64,000 bases of DNA from Microbacterium sp. C5A9 (GCF_022627955.1 NZ_JABXGD010000006.1:186001-250000); one strand, 5' to 3'; numbered from the stretch's first letter, positions 8,422 to 21,661 are shown. The notes: generated from the letters alone by a model not told the origin. Numbers and translations: made by a program.

Positions 8422-9351
8422 CTACGGCAGCAGATGCCCGCCCGCGCGGAACAGCTCGTACCATTCGGCACGCGTGAGCTCGATGTCGGCTCCGGCGGCG
8501 GCATCGCGCACCCGCGAGGGTGTGGTCGTTCCGAGCACGACCTGCATCTTCGCGGGGTGTCGCGTGATCCAGGCCGTGGCGATGGCGATCGGCTCGACAC
8601 CGTACGATGCGGCGAGCCGATCGATCACGGCGTTGAGCTCGGCGTAGTCGGGGTTGCCGAGGAAGACGCCCGTGAAGAACCCTCCCTGGAACGGCGACCA
8701 TGCCTGGATCGTGATGCCGTTGATGCGGCAGTACTCGACGATGCCTCCCCCGTCGCGCACGATGCTCTGGTCTTCGGCCAGCATGTTGGCGGCGATCGGC
8801 TGGGCGATGATCGGCGCGTGCGTGATCGAGAGCTGCAGCTGGTTCGCGACCAGCGGCTGCGTCACCGCGGTACGAAGCAGGTCGATCTGCCGCGGCGTGT
8901 GGTTCGAGACCCCGAAGGCGCGCACCTTTCCGGCGGACTCGAGCTCGTCGAAAGCGCGGGCGACCTCCTCGGGTTCGACCAGGGCGTCGGGACGGTGCAG
9001 CAGCAGCACGTCGAGGTGGTCGGTGCGGAGCGCACGGAGCGATCCCTCCGTCTGACGAACGATGTGCTCGTAGGAGAAGTCGAACGCCTGCTGCGCGGGG
9101 TCGATGCCGCACTTCGTCTGGAGGACGATCTCATCCCGCTCCGCCGAGCCGAGCTGCAGCGCGTCGGCGAATCGGGCTTCGCAATAGTGCATGCTGCCGC
9201 CGTAGATGTCGGCATGGTCGAAGAAGTCGATGCCGCTGGCCCGGGCGGCGTCGTAGAGCTCGCGGATCTGCGCATCGTCCTTGTCGTCGATGCGCATCAT
9301 TCCGGCGATGACGGCGGGGGCGGACGCGGAGCCGAAGGGCACATTCTTCAT
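8422..9351 (-). CDS. Aldo/keto reductase (YdhF-like)
   Basis: A 309-residue (beta/alpha)8 NADPH-dependent oxidoreductase. The catalytic D-Y pair lies in FFDHADIYGGS, the Lys in VLQTKCGI, and the His in LLLHRPDAL. The NADPH-binding end includes VVLGTTTPSRVRDA. The PVVLGT-like end and SPFQGGFFTGVFL stretch resemble E. coli YdhF. ATG 9351 starts directly at the domain (MKNVPFG). The substrate cannot be inferred; the gene stands alone. Confidence 0.87.
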   Translation of the reverse strand: MKNVPFGSASAPAVIAGMMRIDDKDDAQIRELYDAARASGIDFFDHADIYGGSMHYCEARFADALQLGSAERDEIVLQTKCGIDPAQQAFDFSYEHIVRQTEGSLRALRTDHLDVLLLHRPDALVEPEEVARAFDELESAGKVRAFGVSNHTPRQIDLLRTAVTQPLVANQLQLSITHAPIIAQPIAANMLAEDQSIVRDGGGIVEYCRINGITIQAWSPFQGGFFTGVFLGNPDYAELNAVIDRLAASYGVEPIAIATAWITRHPAKMQVVLGTTTPSRVRDAAAGADIELTRAEWYELFRAGGHLLP

Positions 9352-9486
9352 GCCGTCCACGCTAGTCCCTCGCGCACGGATGCGGCCGGAGCGCGACCCC
9401 ACGCGCCTCCGACCGCATCCCCCGGCTCGCGGCCGTCCCCAGAGCACGCGAGCGTCATCCTCCCTGATCGTCACCGGGCCCCGGGC

Positions 9487-9711
9487 TCACCGATCGGAGG
9501 GCGGCGGTACGAGACGCGAGACCGGAATGCCGAGCACCTGCGCGATGGCAGCGAGGTCGGTGATGGTGAAGTCCCGTCGACAAGAGAGCTGTGCGGTGAG
9601 CTTCTCGACCGCGATGCCCGACCTCTCGGACACCGACGCCGCGGTCGCGCCGGCGTGGGCGAGCTCTCGCTTCACCGCTTGCGCGATCATACGTCGCATG
9701 CCTGTCGTCAC
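9487..9711 (-). CDS. Small XRE/Cro-type DNA-binding protein
   Basis: A 74-residue single helix-turn-helix protein. ASVSERSGIAVEKLTAQLS forms the recognition unit and DFTITDLAAIAQVLGIPVSRL the trailing helices, as in Cro/C1 repressors. GTG 9711 was chosen because it lies exactly on one arm of an 18-base palindrome, implying that the protein or its neighbour controls its own start; ATG 9699 is the alternative. It is divergent from a second XRE gene whose coding start (GTGACGACA) is identical for nine bases. Likely an autoregulator of the XRE/ImmA locus. Confidence 0.75.
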   Translation of the reverse strand: MTTGMRRMIAQAVKRELAHAGATAASVSERSGIAVEKLTAQLSCRRDFTITDLAAIAQVLGIPVSRLVPPPSDR

Positions 9712-9720
9712 CTGACGACA
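9703..9720. promoter_or_regulatory. Perfect palindrome on the start codon of the small XRE gene
   Basis: TGTCGTCA-CC-TGACGACA is an 8+8 perfect inverted repeat with a two-base spacer. It covers the GTG start of the minus-strand XRE gene and is the size of a dimeric Cro-like operator. One arm (TGACGACA) recurs at 9806-9813 on the start of the plus-strand XRE gene. Confidence 0.6.
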
Positions 9721-9804
9721 CTATCGCCGCGCGCGGGACGCATCAAGACCGCACGCACCAGCATGGCGGCATCCTGGCTTCGCCCCGGTGCTATCGTGAC
9801 TCAC

Positions 9805-10182
9805 GTGACGACACCTGCCGAGAACTACAACAGGGCCGTCGGGCGGCAGCTCAAGGCCGAGATCGCCGCCGCCGGCAGCAGCATCGCGCGGATGGCGCGC
9901 GACATCGGACTCTCGCGAAGCGCACTCGACAACTACACGACGGGCAAGCGCGACATCCCCGTCCCGGTGCTGTATCTCGTGAGCGCCGTCGTCGGCCTCG
10001 ATCCCCATGTCGTCCTCGAGCGCGCCGAGGAGCGGATGCGCACGGAGTCCGGTCGCGGCGACGCCGTCATCACCGCTCTGCGTCCCCGCGCCGATGTCCC
10101 CGGTCGACGAGACAATGTCGCCGAGGTGGCGTTCGAATCCGAGCTCCCCCACGGCCGCGACACCGACGACCTCTACGACTGA
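9805..10182 (+). CDS. XRE-family transcriptional regulator
   Basis: 125 residues. An N-terminal helix-turn-helix is formed by SIARMARDIGLSRSALDNYTTGKRDIPV, with the following hydrophobic helices typical of XRE repressors. The C-terminal 50 residues are charged and low in predicted structure. GTG 9805 is used; GTG 9796 is an alternative. The gene is 37 bases upstream of the metallopeptidase gene, the ImmR-ImmA arrangement in which the peptidase cleaves the repressor. No integrase or conjugation genes are close, so this is not obviously part of an integrative element. Confidence 0.8.
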   Translation: MTTPAENYNRAVGRQLKAEIAAAGSSIARMARDIGLSRSALDNYTTGKRDIPVPVLYLVSAVVGLDPHVVLERAEERMRTESGRGDAVITALRPRADVPGRRDNVAEVAFESELPHGRDTDDLYD

Positions 10183-10219
10183 GGTCCGCGACCGACGACG
10201 TCGATCGAGGAGGCCGCGC

Positions 10220-10612
10220 ATGGAGCAACTTCTCCGACTGGTCGAGCAGCACGGTCTGCGCCTCGTCGAGCGCCGCGGCTCCTCGCGCGGAGGTTTCGAA
10301 CCGGCCACCGCGACCATCCGCATCGACCCCGGCATGAGCAGCCGTGCGACATGCAGCGTCCTCGCACACGAGCTGGCGCACGCCGTGCTCGGGCATGTGC
10401 CCACGTCGGACGATGCCCTGCGCGATCGTCAGGAGCACCGGGCCGACGAGTGGGCGGCGCGCCTGCTCATCACGCCTCGGTCGTACGCCGACGCCGAGGA
10501 GCTGCGGGGTGCGCATCCGGCCAGCCTCGCGTTCGAGCTCGGGGTCACGATCGAGATCGTGCTCGCCTACCAGCGCCTGCTCCAGCGCGGTGCCGTCGCG
10601 CTGGTTGAATGA
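10220..10612 (+). CDS. ImmA/IrrE-family zinc metallopeptidase
   Basis: 130 residues with the zinc-peptidase helix CSVLAHELAHAVLGH (HExxH at the core) and a downstream E/D-rich helix (EHRADEWAARLLI) that supplies the third ligand, as in ImmA and IrrE. ATG 10220 follows GAGGAGG by seven bases. Members cut HTH repressors to release transcription. The XRE gene immediately upstream is the natural candidate substrate; this is inferred from context. It is shorter than typical ImmA because there is little sequence outside the catalytic core. Confidence 0.82.
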   Translation: MEQLLRLVEQHGLRLVERRGSSRGGFEPATATIRIDPGMSSRATCSVLAHELAHAVLGHVPTSDDALRDRQEHRADEWAARLLITPRSYADAEELRGAHPASLAFELGVTIEIVLAYQRLLQRGAVALVE

Positions 10613-10616
10613 GTGC

Positions 10617-11219
10617 ATGAGCTTCCGCACCGTCCCTGCACCGATCACCCTGACAGGACGCCTCGTCGAGCTGCGTCCGCTCGAGCCGTCCCACCACGAC
10701 GGGCTGCTCGAGGCGCTTCTGGAGGGCGACCTGTGGAAGAACGCGTGGTACACCTCGGTGCCGTCTCCCGACGGGCTGGCGGCCGAGATCGAGCGGCGCC
10801 TCGGGCTCGTCGAGACGGGCGGGATGATCCCGTTCACGACCTTCGACGCATCCGGGCGGGTGCTCGGCCTCACCTCGTTCTACGACATCGTGGAGGAGGT
10901 TCCACGACTGCACATCGGGTACACCTGGAACAGGCCCTCGGCGCATGGCACGGGGACCAACGCCGAGTCCAAGCTGCTCCTGCTTCGCCACGCGTTCGAC
11001 GAGCTCGGCGTGTTCCGCGTCGGCCTCACGACGCAGTGGGTGAACTTCCAGTCGCGGGCGGCGATCGAACGCCTGGGCGCGAAGCAGGACGGCGTGATGC
11101 GGGCGATCAGCCGCTACCGCAACGGCGCACTGCGCGACAGCGTCGAGTTCTCGATCATCGAGCCCGAGTGGCCCGCGGTGAAGGCGAACCTCGAAGCGAG
11201 GCTCGCCAAGCGAGGCTGA
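10617..11219 (+). CDS. GNAT-family N-acetyltransferase (RimJ/RimL-like)
   Basis: 200 residues with the GNAT fold. The start LTGRLVELRPLEPSHHDGLLEAL is typical of RimJ/L-type members; the acetyl-CoA region here reads WNRPSAHGTGTNAESKLLLLRHAF, followed by RVGLTTQWVNFQSRAAIERLGAKQDG. ATG 10617 lies five bases after the stop of the peptidase gene, so it may be read from the same transcript. The acceptor could be a protein N-terminus or a small amine and cannot be told. Confidence 0.83.
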   Translation: MSFRTVPAPITLTGRLVELRPLEPSHHDGLLEALLEGDLWKNAWYTSVPSPDGLAAEIERRLGLVETGGMIPFTTFDASGRVLGLTSFYDIVEEVPRLHIGYTWNRPSAHGTGTNAESKLLLLRHAFDELGVFRVGLTTQWVNFQSRAAIERLGAKQDGVMRAISRYRNGALRDSVEFSIIEPEWPAVKANLEARLAKRG

Positions 11220-11222
11220 GCC

Positions 11223-11426
11223 TCACTCGGTGGCGTTGCCCGACCAGTTGTCCTTGCGGCGGGTCGCCGAACCGCGCTGACGCATGACGAACGCCAGCGA
11301 CAGGCTGACGATGAGGATCCCGGCGATGAAGACGATCGCCTGGAAGTCCTCGAGCGACTGCGCGAGCCCCATGAGCCAGATGCCTCCGAGGAAGAGGATC
11401 ATGAAGAAGATGAAGCTGAGGATCAC
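11223..11426 (-). CDS. Small two-helix membrane protein
   Basis: 67 residues with two hydrophobic segments (about 2-22 and 30-48) and a basic tail ending in RRKDNWSGNATE. No motif is recognised. Its stop lies four bases from that of the convergent acetyltransferase gene. Likely an inner-membrane protein of unknown role. Confidence 0.6.
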   Translation of the reverse strand: MILSFIFFMILFLGGIWLMGLAQSLEDFQAIVFIAGILIVSLSLAFVMRQRGSATRRKDNWSGNATE

Positions 11427-11535
11427 GGGGTCTCCTGTCTGAACAACCGGCCAGCATCAAGGATACCTTTAGCGCAGAGATCCCCCGCACGAAAGCCCCT
11501 GCACATGCGGCGCACGGCATGGTTTCGTCGCTCCC

Positions 11536-12147
11536 ATGACAAAGACGCTCACCGCTCTCGCCCTCACCTGCAGCCTCAAGCCCTCCCCCGCCGAGTCGAG
11601 CTCCGACCTCCTCGGATCCCAGATCCTCGATGCCCTCGCCGAGCACGACGTCACGGGGAGCCTGGTCCGCGTGGTCGATCACGTGATCAGCCCCGGGGTC
11701 GAGGCGGACATGGGCGGCGACGACGAGTGGCCGACGCTGCGCGAGCGGGTGCTCGCGGCCGACATCCTCGTGTTCGTGACCCCCACCTGGATGGGCCAGC
11801 ATTCGAGCGTCGCCCAGCGTGTTCTCGAGCGCCTCGACGCCGAACTCGCGGAGACCGATGACCAGGGGCGGCCGATCCTGTTCGACAAGGTCGCCATCGC
11901 CGCCGTGGTCGGCAACGAGGACGGCGCCCACCACATCGCGGCGATCCTCTTCCAGTCGCTGAACGACGTGGGCTACACGATTCCCGCCCAGGGATCGGTG
12001 TACTGGAACGGCGAGGCGATGCAGACGGTCGACTACAAGGACCTTCCCAAGACCCCCGAGAAGGTCGCTCAGGCCACCGCGACGGCAGCGAGGAACGCCG
12101 CACACCTCGCCCGCGACCTCACGGACGGCGGCTACCCCGCGGAGTAG
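11536..12147 (+). CDS. Flavodoxin-family NAD(P)H-dependent FMN reductase
   Basis: 203 residues with a flavodoxin-like fold. The LALTCSLKPSPAESSSDLL segment is the FMN-phosphate loop, and FVTPTWMGQHSSVAQRVLERLD matches the PxYxxxxxxxxK-type flavin-ring loop of NADPH-dependent FMN reductases. VVGNEDGAHHIAAILFQSLNDVGY is also conserved in the family. Probably reduces FMN or quinone-like substrates in the cytoplasm. Monocistronic by spacing. Confidence 0.82.
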   Translation: MTKTLTALALTCSLKPSPAESSSDLLGSQILDALAEHDVTGSLVRVVDHVISPGVEADMGGDDEWPTLRERVLAADILVFVTPTWMGQHSSVAQRVLERLDAELAETDDQGRPILFDKVAIAAVVGNEDGAHHIAAILFQSLNDVGYTIPAQGSVYWNGEAMQTVDYKDLPKTPEKVAQATATAARNAAHLARDLTDGGYPAE

Positions 12148-12156
12148 CCCGGGCGC

Positions 12157-12489
12157 TCAGGCGGCGGGCGCTCCGGCGCTGAGCACCTTCGGCTGCACGA
12201 ATTCGTCGATCACGAGTTCGCCGGTCGCGTTGAGGGCGTGCATCATGTCTTCGATACGCGACTTCTCGATGTTCTGCGACTCGGCGGTGCTGAACAGGAA
12301 CTGCAGCGGGATCGCGGGATGGATCCACACCGTCACCCGGCCGGGGTCGCCGCCCTCGGTCGGGTGCCACGTCATCATGAAGCTCTCCTGCCGGCGCAGC
12401 TTCGTGCCGATGATCACCTTGAGGTGTGCAAGCGTCTCGTCTTCGATGAGGATCGGCTCCGATGTGCCGTCGTATCGCAGTCTTCCCAT
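12157..12489 (-). CDS. DUF7882-like small conserved protein (paralogue A)
   Basis: 110 residues beginning MGRLRYDG, followed by a beta-rich domain: LAHLKVIIGTKLRRQESFMMTW, VTVWIHPAIPLQFLF and a TGELVIDE end. The same framework recurs in the gene at 13699-13998. This small family is common in Microbacteriaceae and often mislabelled as ATP-dependent DNA ligase, although no ligase motif is visible. Function unknown. Confidence 0.7.
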   Translation of the reverse strand: MGRLRYDGTSEPILIEDETLAHLKVIIGTKLRRQESFMMTWHPTEGGDPGRVTVWIHPAIPLQFLFSTAESQNIEKSRIEDMMHALNATGELVIDEFVQPKVLSAGAPAA

Positions 12490-12537
12490 GAGTGAACCGT
12501 ACCCCGACGCGAGCCCCGATACGCACAGGACTGCCGA

Positions 12538-13560
12538 TCACCGGCGTCGGCAGAATGTCACGATATCGTCGCGGCGCCCCCGCTCGACATCCAGACCCGC
12601 CAGCTCGAACCTGCGGAAGACCCGACGCGGCAGGGCGGGAAGCTCGGACGTGCGCCCCGCACGCGCTTTCGCGAGCCCCACGACGAGAGAGAGATCGGCC
12701 TGCGCTCCACGGACTTCGACGCGCGCGTAGTCGCTCGCGGTGCGCCAGACGAGGCGCTCGATCTGCCGGAACGGAATGACATGCACGGCGGATGCGACGC
12801 GGATGCGCAGTTCGTCGTTGCCGAACGCGACCCGGCACGCGACGGTGCGCCGACGCACGACGGCGAGGAACAGCAGATACGCCGGCAGCGCGATCACCAG
12901 GCCGACGACGATGACCGCGATCTTGGGCCCCGCCTGCACGAAGACGTCGTCCAGGGCGATGAGGACCGCGACGCCGCCGAGACCGCCGACCAGCACCATC
13001 GCGACGATCCACGCCGTGATCTCGCGCATCCGCACAGCGACCGCTGCGAACTCCACGACCGAGCCGTCGCCGCTCGCGTCGCGCTCCCACGTCGGCGCCA
13101 CCGGTGCCGGACGGCGCGAGGAGTCGTGCCGCGAGAAGAGGTCGGTGATCCGAGAGATGAGACCGAGCCAGATCCAGCCGAGTGCGGGAGCGGCGGCGAT
13201 CTGCAGCACCACGACGGTTGCCCTGGCCGCCTCGGGCAGCGCCGCGAGAGGCTCTCCGCCGTGCTCGATCGCCCAGTACATCAGCGCGGTCAGGGCGGCA
13301 GCGACACCCACGTGCACGATGGCGCCGAGCGCGGGAGGCCGCATCTCGAGGGTCGCGTTCACGAACGCGAAGGCGACAGCCCAGCCGCCGATCAGCATCA
13401 GCAGGAAGCCGAAGAACCCGAGGTCGCCACTCACGAGCGTCCAGCCGACGGCAGCGGCGAGCAAAATCACGCCCACCAGCAGCGGGGTGACGATCAGGAG
13501 ACGAGAGATGCTCGACCGCGCACGGGTCTCATGAAGGCTCAGCTCGGTCATCTCCGCCAT
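12538..13560 (-). CDS. Multi-pass membrane protein, possible PH-like C-terminal domain
   Basis: 340 residues. Hydrophobic helices lie at about 22-45, 49-68, 77-97, 109-130, then 182-203 and 212-234. The cytoplasmic C-terminus (about 235-330) is a beta-strand-rich domain (CRVAFGNDELRIRVASAVHVIPFRQIERLVW...) reminiscent of bacterial PH domains. The start MAEMTELS has no strong alternative. No enzymatic motif is visible. A conserved hypothetical of actinobacterial type. Confidence 0.7.
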   Translation of the reverse strand: MAEMTELSLHETRARSSISRLLIVTPLLVGVILLAAAVGWTLVSGDLGFFGFLLMLIGGWAVAFAFVNATLEMRPPALGAIVHVGVAAALTALMYWAIEHGGEPLAALPEAARATVVVLQIAAAPALGWIWLGLISRITDLFSRHDSSRRPAPVAPTWERDASGDGSVVEFAAVAVRMREITAWIVAMVLVGGLGGVAVLIALDDVFVQAGPKIAVIVVGLVIALPAYLLFLAVVRRRTVACRVAFGNDELRIRVASAVHVIPFRQIERLVWRTASDYARVEVRGAQADLSLVVGLAKARAGRTSELPALPRRVFRRFELAGLDVERGRRDDIVTFCRRR

Positions 13561-13698
13561 CCTAGGGCGGGTCGCACCGGCGCCACCGATCCGGAATGCA
13601 GGGGCATGATCCTCCGTCCTGTGCGCCGTGTACAGGCCCTTCGCGGCGCGGTGCCCTCGTGGGAGGCTGAGGCCTCAGGCACCGAGGAGACGCGGCCG

Positions 13699-13998
13699 AT
13701 GGGACGATTCACATACAACCGAGGGCCGCGCGTCCATATCGAGGACAGGGCGCTCGATCACCTCCAGCTCGTCATGACGGCGAAGCTGCGTCGGGGGGAG
13801 CCGTTCGCGTTCACCTGGCGCGACGATCTCAGCCTCGGCGGCGGTCGTACGACCGTGTGGGTGCACCCCGCGAGCGCCCTCGCCTTCTCCTACACCGGCA
13901 CTCGGTCGCGCGACATCAACCGCGACTGGCTCCGCGATCTCGCGGTGACCGCCTCCCAGCCGGGTGGGCTCTACCTCACGCCGGAGCCCGTGCGGTAA
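13699..13998 (+). CDS. DUF7882-like small conserved protein (paralogue B)
   Basis: 99 residues beginning MGRFTYNRG, with DHLQLVMTAKLRRGEPFAFTW and TTVWVHPASALAFSYTG, which align by eye with the 12157-12489 protein through the whole length. GAGGAGA stands eight bases before ATG 13699. It lies 40 bases before pgi. Function unknown; the two copies probably arose by duplication. Confidence 0.7.
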   Translation: MGRFTYNRGPRVHIEDRALDHLQLVMTAKLRRGEPFAFTWRDDLSLGGGRTTVWVHPASALAFSYTGTRSRDINRDWLRDLAVTASQPGGLYLTPEPVR

Positions 13999-14038
13999 CC
14001 GGCGCGCGGAGCATCACGGGTCGCAGTAGCGTGGGAGC

Positions 14039-15718
<1,680 letters not shown>

Positions 15719-15732
15719 GCGGGACGCGCAAC

Positions 15733-15760
15733 GGGGGCGGATGCCATGGCATCCGGCCCC
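15733..15760 (+). terminator. Rho-independent terminator of pgi
   Basis: GGGGGCGGATGCC-AT-GGCATCCGGCCCC forms a long GC hairpin, followed by TTCTCGTGTT. The stem carries the GGATGC/GCATCC hexamer pair. Confidence 0.75.
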
Positions 15761-15878
15761 TTCTCGTGTTGCGGAAGGGGCGACGACGGACCGCCCGCCT
15801 CTCCCGCGGCGGTCCGTCCGTGGCTCGGGAGCCGCCGATGCCGATGCGGGCGACGCGAGGCGGGTGTAGGTTGCGGAG

Positions 15879-16877
15879 ATGGAGCCGATCCGAGTGGGGC
15901 TCGTGGCAGATCCGGCCTCCCCCACGGCCGTCGCGCGTCGGATCACAGACCTCACGCCGCCGCTCGCCGACGGTGCCGGGAGCTGGATCGTGGAACTCGT
16001 CAGCGAGCCGTTCACCCTCGGCTCTGAACACGTCGACGTCGCCCTGGACCGACTTCGCGTGCACGCGACGCAGAAGCGATGGGATCTCGTCATCGGCGTC
16101 ACTGAGCTTCCGCTTCGCGATGACGATGGCCCCTATCTGCTGGCGGCGATCGATTCCCGACGCCGGGCCGCGGTGCTGTCGCTCCCCGCCCTGGGCGGCT
16201 TCCGCGTGCAGAGCCGCGCCCGTCACGCGGTACGAGGTCTCGTCGACGGAATGGCCGAACCCGCTTCACCTGTGGAGCAGCGCCTTCCACTCCCCGGGAT
16301 CAGTGCCCGGGGACGCGTGCTGCGGGGCATGGTGCTGGCCAACCGTCCGTGGATGCTCGCGGCAGGGCTCAAGTCCGCACTGGTCGCGGCACTGGCGACC
16401 GGTGCGGTGGCGACGATCGAGCCTACGGTGTGGTCGCTCGCCAGCTCGCTGTCGGGCTGGCGTCTGGTGGCGGCGACGGTGGCCTCCATCTCGATCATCA
16501 TCGCCTGGATCATCATCGACGGCAGGCTCTGGGACCACCCTGACGACGACTCGTATCAAGCGCGTGAGAGATCTCGCCTCTACAACACCTCGACGCTGCT
16601 GACTCTGACGATCGGCATCGTCATCTGCTATCTGGCGCTGTACATCGTGAACCTCGCCTGGGCGCTCTTCGTGCTCGACATGACAGTGATGAGCGACTCG
16701 CTCGGTCGAACCGTCGGACCCGGCGACCTGTTCGTGCTCACGTGGTTCGTCGCGTCGGCGGCGACGCTCGGCGGCGCCCTGGGCACAGGTCTGGAGTCCG
16801 ACGACGCCATCCGCGCCGCCACCTATTCGAAGCGCGAGGAAGAGCGACGGGCCCGTCTGGCCGACGAGCGCGGCTGA
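15879..16877 (+). CDS. Conserved membrane protein with cytoplasmic N-terminal domain
   Basis: 332 residues. Residues 1-135 form a soluble domain with alternating strands and helices (IRVGLVADPASPTAVARRI..., RWDLVIGVTELPL, LLAAIDSRRRAAVLSLPALG). Hydrophobic helices then follow at about 158-180, 187-210, 231-255 and 278-300. The tail is highly charged (SKREEERRARLADERG). No known motif is recognised. Function unknown; the layout suggests a ligand- or nucleotide-sensing head on a four-helix membrane anchor, which is speculation. Confidence 0.7.
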   Translation: MEPIRVGLVADPASPTAVARRITDLTPPLADGAGSWIVELVSEPFTLGSEHVDVALDRLRVHATQKRWDLVIGVTELPLRDDDGPYLLAAIDSRRRAAVLSLPALGGFRVQSRARHAVRGLVDGMAEPASPVEQRLPLPGISARGRVLRGMVLANRPWMLAAGLKSALVAALATGAVATIEPTVWSLASSLSGWRLVAATVASISIIIAWIIIDGRLWDHPDDDSYQARERSRLYNTSTLLTLTIGIVICYLALYIVNLAWALFVLDMTVMSDSLGRTVGPGDLFVLTWFVASAATLGGALGTGLESDDAIRAATYSKREEERRARLADERG

Positions 16878-16889
16878 GGCGCCCGCGAC

Positions 16890-17525
16890 TCATCCCCTCC
16901 CGACTCTGGATCGGTGATCGCGCACGCCGTGCATCCGTTCTTCCGAGTCGACGTCCCGGGCGAGTTCGTCCGCGTGAGGGAGCGCACGATCTCGACTCCG
17001 CTCGTCCGGAGTCGGCACCACGTCTGTGACGCGCCTCATCTGCAACTCGTCCCCGAGTCCCCACGCCGCGCGGAACCGTGTTCTCAGCCGCCTGAGCTGC
17101 CTGTCGGAGTGCACTGCCGGGAACAGTGCGACGAGCAGGAGCGCTGCCGAGCTGCCCCCGAGCATCAGCGCCAGCAGCGTTGCCGTATCGTCTCGAACCC
17201 CTTGTGCCGTCGCCAGAAGCCCGTGGACAGTCGGGACCAGCGCGACGACGGCGAGGGTCAGCGCCGCCCCCAGCAGTCCGAAGGTGATTCCCCGCGCCCA
17301 GGACCAGGGCGTGACGATCGTCCTGATCACCGACGCTGTGACCAGGTCATCGCGCGCAGCCGCCGCCAGGCGTGCCGCCGGCGAATCCGGTTCCATCGTC
17401 TCCAGCTCGGCCGACAGTTGCCGAGCCCGCCGAAGTTCACGGGGCGCTGCGTGCTGCAGCGCCACGCCTGCGAAGGCGAGCACGCCGGTGATCCCCGCCG
17501 CTCCCAGGGTTGCCAAGAGTTCCAT
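16890..17525 (-). CDS. Membrane protein with three predicted helices
   Basis: 211 residues from ATG 17525, which has GGAGGAGA just upstream. Hydrophobic segments lie at about 2-22, 83-110 and 118-141. Between the first two is a charged helix (ELRRARQLSAELETMEP). After the last helix the protein is hydrophilic to the end. No family is recognised. The frame stays open to about 17786, but the upstream stretch is low in structure and lies over a pair of hairpins, so the internal ATG is preferred. Confidence 0.6.
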   Translation of the reverse strand: MELLATLGAAGITGVLAFAGVALQHAAPRELRRARQLSAELETMEPDSPAARLAAAARDDLVTASVIRTIVTPWSWARGITFGLLGAALTLAVVALVPTVHGLLATAQGVRDDTATLLALMLGGSSAALLLVALFPAVHSDRQLRRLRTRFRAAWGLGDELQMRRVTDVVPTPDERSRDRALPHADELARDVDSEERMHGVRDHRSRVGRG

Positions 17526-17541
17526 GTCATCTCCTCCGTCG

Positions 17542-17587
17542 AGCTGTGATGACACAGCTTGCCCCGAACATCCGACATGGTTCGGGG
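17542..17587. promoter_or_regulatory. Two adjacent hairpins upstream of the 16890-17525 gene
   Basis: AGCTGTG-ATGA-CACAGCT (17542-17559) is a 7+7 perfect inverted repeat. CCCCGAAC-N10-GTTCGGGG (17562-17587) is an 8+8 perfect inverted repeat. They sit 17-62 bases upstream of the start. The first could be an operator, the second a leader hairpin. The rest of 17588-17763 shows nothing recognisable. Confidence 0.4.
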
Positions 17588-17763
17588 TGGGAAGGGGAAT
17601 CGCTGTCGAGGCCGACGAGATGTCGTCTGCGTCGCCGACCAGGTCGGGAGCCGAGATCCCGGTCGCGTGCGCGAGGAACACCGGCGTCGATGCTGCCGCG
17701 ACCATCGACCACCGCGGCCTGACAGTGACTTCACGAGCGACCATGAGCGCCCCAAAACCCGAA

Positions 17764-17797
17764 GGAGGGGGCGGATGCCGCAGCATCCGCCCCCTCC
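17764..17797 (-). terminator. Terminator of nrdF
   Basis: GGAGGGGGCGGATGC-CGCA-GCATCCGCCCCCTCC is a 15-bp perfect stem. On the minus strand it lies 18 bases beyond the nrdF stop and is followed by TTCGGGTTTTG. Its core GGATGCCGCAGCATCC also occurs inside coding sequence at 1133-1148. Confidence 0.75.
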
Positions 17798-17815
17798 TTG
17801 ATGTTCAGCGTTGAC

Positions 17816-21002
<3,187 letters not shown>

Positions 21003-21427
21003 TGTCTTTCCAATCCGTCGCTCACGCGATCAACATCGTCCTGTGTGCCGAAGATCTCGAGCCGATACAAGTGAGGCACGTGGCACTTGCGGCTGATGAT
21101 GTCACCGGCGAGGCAGAAGGACTCGCCGAAGTTGGTGTTGCCCGCGGAGATCACGCCGCGGATGTGGCGCCGGTTTCGCTCGTCGTTGAGGAACCGGACC
21201 ACCTGCTTGGGCACGGCACCTTTTTCGACGCCCCGCCCCTCACCCCCGCCATAGGTGGGGGTGATCAGCACGAAGGGCTCGTCGACGACGAGTTCTTCCT
21301 CCTGCCGGAGGAGCGGGATGCGACGGGCCCGAAGCCCGAGCTTCTCGACGAAGCGCGCGGTGTTACCCGAGGCGCTCGAGAAGTAGACCAGGAACGGCGC
21401 GGCGGTCGCGACGGCGCTCATGGTTCA

Positions 21428-21661
21428 TCACGCCAGGCGCGAGGCGAGCTCGTCGATCTTGTCGGGACGGAAGCCCGACCAGTGGCCCTCGTCGGTGACG
21501 ACGACGGGCGCCTGCATGTAACCGAGCGCCTTGACCTGCTCCAGGGCCGTCGGGTCCTCCGACAGGTCGAGGATCTCGTACTCGATGCCCTTGGCGTCGA
21601 GCGCGCGGTAGGTGGCGTTGCACTGAACGCAGGACGGCTTGGTGTAGACCGTGATCGACAT
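21428..21661 (-). CDS. nrdH: Glutaredoxin-like NrdH redoxin
   Basis: 77 residues from ATG 21661. YTKPSCVQCNATYRAL holds the CxxC redox pair (CVQC), as in NrdH. ALGYMQAPVVVTDEGHWSGFRPDKID is the conserved C-terminal half. It passes electrons from thioredoxin reductase to NrdE. It is first in the operon, behind the NrdR-like control region, with GAGGGGAAG upstream. A longer start eight codons earlier is possible but leaves the RBS inside the gene. Confidence 0.95.
   Translation of the reverse strand: MSITVYTKPSCVQCNATYRALDAKGIEYEILDLSEDPTALEQVKALGYMQAPVVVTDEGHWSGFRPDKIDELASRLA

Noticed and set aside
9487..10612. Integrative element or prophage around the XRE/ImmA genes
   Set aside because: No integrase, attachment repeat, relaxase or phage gene within the window; flanking genes look chromosomal.
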